Of a stretch of 11,705 nucleotides of DNA, positions 6,701 to 11,705 are shown piece after piece. Numbering within the stretch: position 1 is the first letter of the stretch; every line of letters starts with the position of its first letter. Origin of the DNA: Clostridia bacterium (GTDB taxonomy: Bacteria; Bacillota; DSM-16504; Desulfitibacterales; Desulfitibacteraceae); NCBI GenBank assembly GCA_018333845.1, contig JAGXSK010000392.1, positions 1-11,705 of the forward strand, read 5' to 3'. The translations under genes and the position numbers were made by a program. The notes under the pieces are model-generated. The model saw nothing but the letters and a program-made list of their open reading frames with translations, did no database searches and had not been told where the DNA came from.

Positions 6701-8143
6701 TTACTTCTGTTTTAGGAATTCTTTTAATATTGAATTTACCAGCTGGGGATTTGCCTGGCCTTTGGTTTCCTTCATGATTTGGCCCACTAAGAAATCAAAA
6801 GCCTTTTCCTTTCCAGAGCGAAAATCATCAACAGATTTTGAATTATTCCTAACTACTTCTTTTACAATCTCCCTTAACTTGCTTTCATCACTAATTTGGC
6901 CTAAATTCTTTTCTAAGATTATCTGCTGGGGGTTTTTCCCTGTGTTAAACATGTCTTCAAATACTTCCTTGGCAATCTTTCCACTAATAATCCCTTCTTC
7001 AACTAGATTTAACAGCTCCGCCATCTCCTTGGGCTTTACCAGGCTTTCACTAACAGATATCTGATCTGCATTAAGCAGGCGTAAAAATTCTGCCATGATC
7101 CAGTTGCTAAGCTTCTTGGGGTCATTGTAGCTGGGGAGAGCCTCCTCAAAATATTGAGCCAGTTCTTTATCTTTTGTAAGAACTTCAGCATCATAAACAG
7201 GCAGACCAAAATCTTCCACAAATCTAACTTTTTTAGCCTGGGGTAATTCTGGTAAAACTGCTTTTATTGAATTCAACCACTTGCTGTCAACTTTTATTGG
7301 TACAAGGTCAGGCTCAGGAAAATATCTATAGTCATGAGCTTCCTCTTTACTTCTTAATGGAAGTGTTATACCCCTGCTTTCGTCCCATGTTCTTGTTTCC
7401 TGGATTACTTTTTCGCCAGATTGTAAAATGCTCTTCTGCCTTTCTATTTCATACTCAAGGGCTTTTTGTAATGCCTTAAAAGAGTTTAAATTTTTGATCT
7501 CAGTTCTGGTCCCAAATTCTTTAGCGCCAACTGGCCTTATGGAAATATTACCATCACAGCGCAGAGAGCCCTCCTCCATTTTACAATCTGAGATATCTAT
7601 ATACTGGAGAATTGCCTTGAGATTAGCCAGGTATTCAACGGCTTCCTGCGGGGAGCTTAAATCAGGTTCAGATACAATTTCAATGAGGGGAACACCTCCC
7701 CTGTTGAAATCCACCAGGGAAGCCCCGGCCTGAGAAATGGTATCTCCTTCATGGGTTAGCTTGCTTGCATCCTCTTCAATGTGTATTCTAGTTATGCCAA
7801 TTCTTTTTAATATATGGCCAGCTTCAATTTCCAAATATCCATTTTTGCAAAGGGGCAGGTCGTATTGGCTGATCTGGTAAGCCTTGGGTAAATCAGGGTA
7901 AAAGTAATTCTTTCTATCTAGTTTGCTGAATTCTGCAATTTGACAGTTGAGACTCAAGCCAGCTAAAACAGCATATTCTACCACCTTTTTATTTAGTACT
8001 GGCAATACTCCTGGCATACCAAGGCAAACAGGACATACCTGGGTATTAGCCTTGGCACCAAATTCTGTACTGCAGCCGCAGAATATCTTGCTATTAGTTT
8101 TTAATTCAACATGGACCTCCAGACCTATTACTGCTTCATACAT
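6701..8143 (-). CDS. gatB: Asp-tRNA(Asn)/Glu-tRNA(Gln) amidotransferase subunit B, second copy outside the operon
   Basis: GatB carries the kinase/cradle domain that phosphorylates the mischarged aminoacyl-tRNA so that ammonia from GatA can amidate it. The full-length copy (480 residues) has the N-terminal YEAVIGLEVHVELKT with the metal/ATP-site Glu9 and His11, a Cys set FCGC...VCPVC that may bind zinc, the EED and L-I-E-I-V-S-E-P-D segments, the canonical DYRYFPEPDL, and a C-terminal YqeY-like tail ending in KGQANPQLVN. Two small departures are PKAYQ (usually PKGYQ) and EEDASK (usually EEDAGK). The longest frame starts with TTG at 8158, but ATG 8143 is preferred: GGGAGAG lies 6 bases before it and it aligns with the other copy. 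A terminator separates it from gatCAB, so it needs read-through or its own weak promoter. No terminator is seen after it. Confidence 0.93.
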   Translation of the reverse strand: MYEAVIGLEVHVELKTNSKIFCGCSTEFGAKANTQVCPVCLGMPGVLPVLNKKVVEYAVLAGLSLNCQIAEFSKLDRKNYFYPDLPKAYQISQYDLPLCKNGYLEIEAGHILKRIGITRIHIEEDASKLTHEGDTISQAGASLVDFNRGGVPLIEIVSEPDLSSPQEAVEYLANLKAILQYIDISDCKMEEGSLRCDGNISIRPVGAKEFGTRTEIKNLNSFKALQKALEYEIERQKSILQSGEKVIQETRTWDESRGITLPLRSKEEAHDYRYFPEPDLVPIKVDSKWLNSIKAVLPELPQAKKVRFVEDFGLPVYDAEVLTKDKELAQYFEEALPSYNDPKKLSNWIMAEFLRLLNADQISVSESLVKPKEMAELLNLVEEGIISGKIAKEVFEDMFNTGKNPQQIILEKNLGQISDESKLREIVKEVVRNNSKSVDDFRSGKEKAFDFLVGQIMKETKGQANPQLVNSILKEFLKQK

Positions 8144-8211
8144 ATTCATCTCTCCCAATGACTAAACTCTCTTTAATAAGTTAGTTTTTCCTTTTATTTA
8201 CCCTAAGAATA

Positions 8212-8246
8212 CAAAAAAAGGCCAAGAATCAGCATCCTGACCTTTA
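8212..8246 (-). terminator. Intrinsic terminator closing the gatCAB operon
   Basis: On the minus strand AAAGGTCAGGA pairs with TCTTGGCCTTT over 11 bp (two G-U) around a 7-base loop and runs into seven T. It starts 6 bases past the gatB stop codon and stands between the two gatB copies, so they are probably not equally expressed. Confidence 0.9.
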
Positions 8247-8252
8247 ATTTGA

Positions 8253-9689
8253 CTACTTCGCCAAATGTTCTTTAATTAAATCGTTAACAAGCTGGGGATT
8301 GGCCTGACCTTTCGTTTCCTTCATGATTTGACCAACCAGAAATCCTAACGCTTTTTCTTTTCCATTATAATAGTCTTCCACTGACTTAGGATTACCTGCC
8401 ACAACCTTTTCAACAATGGCCTGCAGCTGCCCCTGATCACTTATTTGAGCATATCCCTTTTCTTTAATAATCTCTTCAGGTTTTTTACCTGTGAAGAACA
8501 TCTCATCAAATACTGACTTGGCAATTTTATGGCTTATTTCACCTTTATCAATATTTTTCAAAAGACTGGCCAAATCCTCCGGCTTTACCAGACTTTGTGA
8601 AGGAGTACTCTGGCTTGCATTTAACAATTTCATGAATTCAGCCATTATCCAGTTGCTGAGCTTTTTAGCATCCAGATAATATTTCAATGTTTCTTCAAAA
8701 AATCCTGCAAGTTCTTTATCTTTTGTGAGAATTTCTGCATCATAGGCCGGCAGACCTAGCTTCTCAATAAACCTTTGCCTTTTTGCCCTTGGCAGTTCAG
8801 GCACCCTGGCCTTTACAGCCTCTAACCAGGCATCATCTATCTCAATATATCCCAGCTCAGGATCAGCAAAAACCCTGTAGTCGGGGAATTCTTTGTTTCT
8901 AAGGGACAGGGTTATTTCCTTGTTTTCATCCCATGTCCTTGTTTCCTGAACTACCTTCTCACCCTTTTGCAGGGTCTTGATCTGCCTGTTTATTTCGTAC
9001 TCCAATGATTTTTGTAATGACTTAAAGGAATTAAGGTTCTTTATCTCAGCCTTTGGGCCAAATTCAGTACTGCCCTTTAGCCTAACTGAAATGTTTCCAT
9101 CACATCTTAAAGAGCCCTCTTCCATTTTACAATCTGATACCCCTATATATTGAAGTACTGCTTTCAAGCTGTCAAGATACGCAACAGCTTCTTCAGGGGT
9201 TCTAATGTCTGGATCTGATACTATCTCAATAAGGGGAAGTCCTGTCCTGTTTAAATCCACCAGTGATCCCTGGGCAACTGATATGGTTTCCCCCTCATGA
9301 ACCAGCTTTCCGGCATCCTCTTCTAAATGTATTTGTCTAATGCCTATTTTTTTAGTACCTTCTTCTGTTTCTATTTCAACATGGCCTCTTAACCCTATAG
9401 GGGAGTGAACCTGGCTGACCTGATAGCCCTTGGGCATATCAGCATAATAGTAGTTTTTCCTGTCTAGTCTGCCATGTCTGGTTATATCACAATTAAGGCT
9501 AAGACAAGCCAGCATTGCATGTTCTGCTGCCTGCTTATTTAACCTTGGGAGAATACCAGGCATACCCAAACAAATAGGACAAACCTGGCTATTTGCCTGA
9601 GCACCAAACCTGGTGCTGCAGCCGCAAAATATTTTGCTTTCTGTTTTCAGCTCCACATGGACCTCTAGGCCTATAACAGCTTCATACAT
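8253..9689 (-). CDS. gatB: Asp-tRNA(Asn)/Glu-tRNA(Gln) amidotransferase subunit B, operon copy
   Basis: This is the third gene of gatC-gatA-gatB, 25 bases after gatA, and encodes 478 residues. It keeps Glu9 and His11 (GLEVHVEL), the four Cys (22, 24, 37, 40), PKGYQVSQ at 86-93, EEDAGK, and the YqeY-like C-terminal domain that recognises tRNA, ending KGQANPQLVNDLIK. It is homologous throughout to the copy at 6701-8143: 45 of the first 52 residues are the same, with more divergence later. Unlike that copy it has lost the highly conserved DYRYFPEPDL, which reads DYRVFADPEL at 270-279, and YQISQYD reads YQVSQVH. ATG 9689 is chosen over ATG 9695 because GGAGAG touches the latter but lies 6 bases from the former. 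It is very likely GatB by fold and position, though the changed motif may alter catalysis or substrate choice. Confidence 0.94.
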   Translation of the reverse strand: MYEAVIGLEVHVELKTESKIFCGCSTRFGAQANSQVCPICLGMPGILPRLNKQAAEHAMLACLSLNCDITRHGRLDRKNYYYADMPKGYQVSQVHSPIGLRGHVEIETEEGTKKIGIRQIHLEEDAGKLVHEGETISVAQGSLVDLNRTGLPLIEIVSDPDIRTPEEAVAYLDSLKAVLQYIGVSDCKMEEGSLRCDGNISVRLKGSTEFGPKAEIKNLNSFKSLQKSLEYEINRQIKTLQKGEKVVQETRTWDENKEITLSLRNKEFPDYRVFADPELGYIEIDDAWLEAVKARVPELPRAKRQRFIEKLGLPAYDAEILTKDKELAGFFEETLKYYLDAKKLSNWIMAEFMKLLNASQSTPSQSLVKPEDLASLLKNIDKGEISHKIAKSVFDEMFFTGKKPEEIIKEKGYAQISDQGQLQAIVEKVVAGNPKSVEDYYNGKEKALGFLVGQIMKETKGQANPQLVNDLIKEHLAK

Positions 9690-9714
9690 TATCATCTCTC
9701 CTAACCCTGTTTAG

Positions 9715-11172
9715 TTATATGCCTGGCTTGCTTTTATGCCAGTCAGTACTCTGCTCATATGCAAAAGCAGCCTTGAGAATTGTCTTTTCATCAAAGGCTT
9801 TACCCATTAGCTGCAAGCCAACTGGCAAGCCTTCACTAAAACCACAGGGAATAGAAATAGCCGGGATGCCTGCCATATTTGCAGGTATTGTAAATAAATC
9901 AGCTAAATACATTGATAATGGGTCGTCCACCTTTTCTCCCAGGTTAAAGGCATTTATTGGAGATATGGGTGTTAATAAACAGTCATATTGATCAAATGCT
10001 TTGTCAAAATCATTTTTAACAAGGGTTCTTACCTTCTGGGCACGTAAGTAGTATGCATCATAATAGCCTGAACTTAAAACATATGTACCCAGCATAATCC
10101 TTCTTTTAACTTCTGGCCCAAAGCCCTCCTGACGTGTTCTCCTGTACATGCTCAGCAAGTCTTCTGCAGCTGGACTTCTGTAGCCATATCGAACCCCATC
10201 AAATCTAGCCAGATTTGAACTTGCTTCCGCCGGAGCTATTATATAATAGGAAGTTAGGGCATGCTCAGTATGTGGTAAGCTGCATTCCTCTACTATAGCA
10301 CCCATATCCTCAAGCTGTGCTGCTGCTTTTAATACAGCTTCTTTAATCTGGGGATTAAGTTCTTCAGGAAAGTATTCCCTGGGAATGCCTATTTTTAAAC
10401 CCTTAACATCCTGACCTAGGTGCTTCTGATAGTTGTCAACTGGTACATCTGCCGAGGTAGAATCAAAAAAGTCTTGTCCAGATATTGCTTCTAATACTAT
10501 GGCTGCATCCTCGACTGTTTTTGTTACTGGTCCTATTTGATCCAGAGAAGATGCAAAAGCAACTAATCCATATCTGGATACTCTACCGTAGGTTGGCTTA
10601 AGACCTACAACACCGCAGAACGCAGCAGGCTGACGAATACTACCTCCTGTATCTGAGCCAAGGGTAAAGAATGCCTCATCAGCTGCAACACTAGCTGCCG
10701 AGCCTCCACTAGAGCCCCCTGGAACCTTGTTTAAATCCCAAGGATTGGCTGTTTTAAAAAAGCCTGAGTTTTCTGTAGAAGAACCCATTGCAAATTCGTC
10801 CATATTAAGCTTGCCTAAAAGAATTGTTTTCTGACTCCTTAGCTTTTGTATAACTGTAGCGCTATAGGGAGCTATAAAGTTTTCAAGGATTTTAGATGCA
10901 CAGGTAGTTTTTATACCATCTATACAAATGTTATCTTTTACAGCCATGGGAATTCCAGCTAGCGGCGGCAGCTGGCTGCCCTTATGTAATTCGTCATCTA
11001 CTCTTTTGGCCTCCTGGAGGGCATCATCTGCTGTAACTGTAATAAATGCTTTTATTTTATTATCAAGCTGCTCAATTCTTTCCAAAACTGCCTGGGTAAC
11101 TTCTGTAACACTTACTTCCCTGTTTTTTATTTTATCTTGTATTCCTGTAATGGTATAATTATATAACTCCAT
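9715..11172 (-). CDS. gatA: Asp-tRNA(Asn)/Glu-tRNA(Gln) amidotransferase subunit A (glutaminase)
   Basis: GatA is the amidase-signature subunit that hydrolyses glutamine and channels ammonia to GatB. The 485 residues carry the complete Ser-cisSer-Lys triad: Lys79 in IPMAVKDN, Ser154 in PGGSSGGSAA, and the nucleophile Ser178 in GSDTGGSIRQPA, positions matching those of characterised bacterial GatA. It also has KLNMDEFAMGSSTENS at about 121-136 and the GLKPTYGRVSRYGLVAFASS segment after the triad. ATG 11172 has GAGGAGGT just upstream, a ribosome site abutting the gatC stop, and the gap between the two genes is only 14 bases. Nothing looks broken. It should form a complex with GatC and one or both GatB copies. 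Confidence 0.97.
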   Translation of the reverse strand: MELYNYTITGIQDKIKNREVSVTEVTQAVLERIEQLDNKIKAFITVTADDALQEAKRVDDELHKGSQLPPLAGIPMAVKDNICIDGIKTTCASKILENFIAPYSATVIQKLRSQKTILLGKLNMDEFAMGSSTENSGFFKTANPWDLNKVPGGSSGGSAASVAADEAFFTLGSDTGGSIRQPAAFCGVVGLKPTYGRVSRYGLVAFASSLDQIGPVTKTVEDAAIVLEAISGQDFFDSTSADVPVDNYQKHLGQDVKGLKIGIPREYFPEELNPQIKEAVLKAAAQLEDMGAIVEECSLPHTEHALTSYYIIAPAEASSNLARFDGVRYGYRSPAAEDLLSMYRRTRQEGFGPEVKRRIMLGTYVLSSGYYDAYYLRAQKVRTLVKNDFDKAFDQYDCLLTPISPINAFNLGEKVDDPLSMYLADLFTIPANMAGIPAISIPCGFSEGLPVGLQLMGKAFDEKTILKAAFAYEQSTDWHKSKPGI

Positions 11173-11186
11173 ACCTTACCTCCTCT

Positions 11187-11471
11187 TTACACAATCTTGG
11201 GAACCCTGAAAAAGGAATCCTTGGCATCAGGGGCATTGGCCAGGGCTTTTTCCATGGTGAATAATGTAGTAACTCTATCTTCTCTAAAAACATTTGACAT
11301 GGGAAGTACATGGGCTGTAGGTTCAATCTCAGAAACATCCAGTTGATTCAGCTTTTCAACCCATCCCAGTATGGAGTTTAATTGTTCTGTATAGCTATTT
11401 GCTTCCTCTTCTGACAATTGAAGTCTGGCTAATAATGCAACATGTTCAACCTCTTTTTTGCTTATGGACAT
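11187..11471 (-). CDS. gatC: Asp-tRNA(Asn)/Glu-tRNA(Gln) amidotransferase subunit C
   Basis: This is the small subunit that wraps the GatA-GatB interface and stabilises the complex. The preferred start is ATG 11471, giving 94 residues, the usual family size, with GAGAGGGTG about 6 bases upstream; an ATG at 11510 would add 13 unconserved residues and lacks a ribosome site. Family features are VEHVALLARLQLSEEEANSYTEQLNSIL (split here by position: residues about 7-34), the V-E-K-L-N-Q-L-D segment, E-P-T-A-H-V near 50, and the C-terminal F-F-R-V-P-K-I-V that closes most GatC proteins. It is first in the operon, behind two candidate promoters. Confidence 0.95.
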   Translation of the reverse strand: MSISKKEVEHVALLARLQLSEEEANSYTEQLNSILGWVEKLNQLDVSEIEPTAHVLPMSNVFREDRVTTLFTMEKALANAPDAKDSFFRVPKIV

Positions 11472-11522
11472 AATTTCACCCTCTCTTAAAGCAATGCTAT
11501 TTTCTGACAAAATACCTATTCA

Positions 11523-11551
11523 ATTATAGCAAAACAAACCTTCTGGTGCAA
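11523..11551 (-). promoter_or_regulatory. Housekeeping-type promoter of gatCAB (proximal)
   Basis: On the minus strand TTGCAC (11546-11551) and TATAAT (11523-11528) are separated by exactly 17 bases, with an upstream TG-like context (TTTGC before TATAAT). The -10 is perfect and the -35 matches TTGACA at 4 of 6. It lies about 50 bases before the gatC start. Confidence 0.8.
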
Positions 11552-11596
11552 CTTAAGGAAGTAAGGATAAAAACATTAACCTAATGCTTTTGGGAA

Positions 11597-11628
11597 TACT
11601 ATTATAGTACTACAGCGAAATTTAGCAA
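11597..11628 (-). promoter_or_regulatory. Second, distal gatCAB promoter overlapping a palindrome
   Basis: On the minus strand TTGCTA (11623-11628) and TATAAT (11601-11606) are 16 bases apart. The -10 lies inside the perfect odd palindrome TACTAT-T-ATAGTA (11597-11609), an operator-like arrangement. The sequence is suggestive, but no start site can be proven. Confidence 0.45.
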
Positions 11629-11641
11629 TTGGCGGAGCCAT

Positions 11642-11705
11642 GGGGACGGTTCGAGCGTCACCGTAGTGCAACGAAGGTCCGAAGGGAAGACGATGGAACC
11701 GTCCC
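11642..11705. repeat. Palindromic repeat-like element at the right edge
   Basis: GGGACGGTTC (11643-11652) is matched perfectly by GAACCGTCCC (11696-11705), 63 bases from end to end. Inside, after a 3-by-3 internal loop, CGTC (11656-11659) pairs with GACG (11689-11692). It is much richer in G and C than its surroundings. It resembles the REP/MITE-type palindromes with GGGGACGGTTC ends that I recall in Firmicutes genomes, some near IS200-like transposases; that link is from memory. It encodes no protein and may continue beyond the edge. Confidence 0.65.

Noticed and set aside
8144..8211. A dedicated promoter for the second gatB
   Set aside because: No -35/-10 pair of acceptable quality was found in the short gap after the terminator, so I do not annotate one.
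11645..11662. GGTTCGAGC resembling a tRNA T-loop
   Set aside because: The 61st-position C and a proper 5-bp T stem are missing, and no anticodon or acceptor arms can be formed nearby.

Overview
The window reads as a piece of a low-to-moderate GC, Gram-positive anaerobe of the Clostridia, probably near the Peptococcaceae. This is inferred from strong AGGAGG-type ribosome sites, short A/T-rich intergenic gaps, many hairpin-plus-T-run terminators, an indirect tRNA amidation operon (gatCAB), a TRAP transporter with a lipoprotein binding subunit, and a Crp/Fnr regulator. Every gene I can support lies on the minus strand, so transcription runs from the right edge to the left edge.

Right part (about 11705 to 6701): a palindromic repeat-like element sits at the very edge (11642-11705). 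Two candidate promoters follow, then gatC, gatA and gatB, tightly spaced and closed by a terminator. Beyond that terminator lies a second full-length gatB. The two gatB copies are clearly homologous but diverged, and they differ at normally conserved motifs. GatCAB converts Glu-tRNA(Gln) and/or Asp-tRNA(Asn) to the amidated forms.

Middle part (about 6600 to 4100): three single-gene units, each followed by its own intrinsic terminator. They are a small stand-alone starch-binding-type (CBM25/53-like) protein, a Crp/Fnr-family regulator without an FNR-type iron-sulfur cysteine set, and a glutaredoxin-like domain fused to a radical-SAM-like domain that has lost its cluster cysteines.

Left part (about 3850 to 1): a transport operon. 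It encodes a DctP-type lipoprotein solute receptor, a fused DctQ-DctM permease, and the first 228 residues of an arylsulfotransferase-like (ASST) enzyme that runs off the left edge. A strong hairpin without a T-run lies between dctP and dctQM and probably sets subunit ratios. The order suggests uptake of an organic acid, possibly aromatic or sulfated, by the TRAP system followed by processing by the ASST-like enzyme. The nearby Crp/Fnr protein is a candidate regulator. Both links are inference from proximity.

No CRISPR array, rRNA, tRNA, transposase gene or phage gene is visible.
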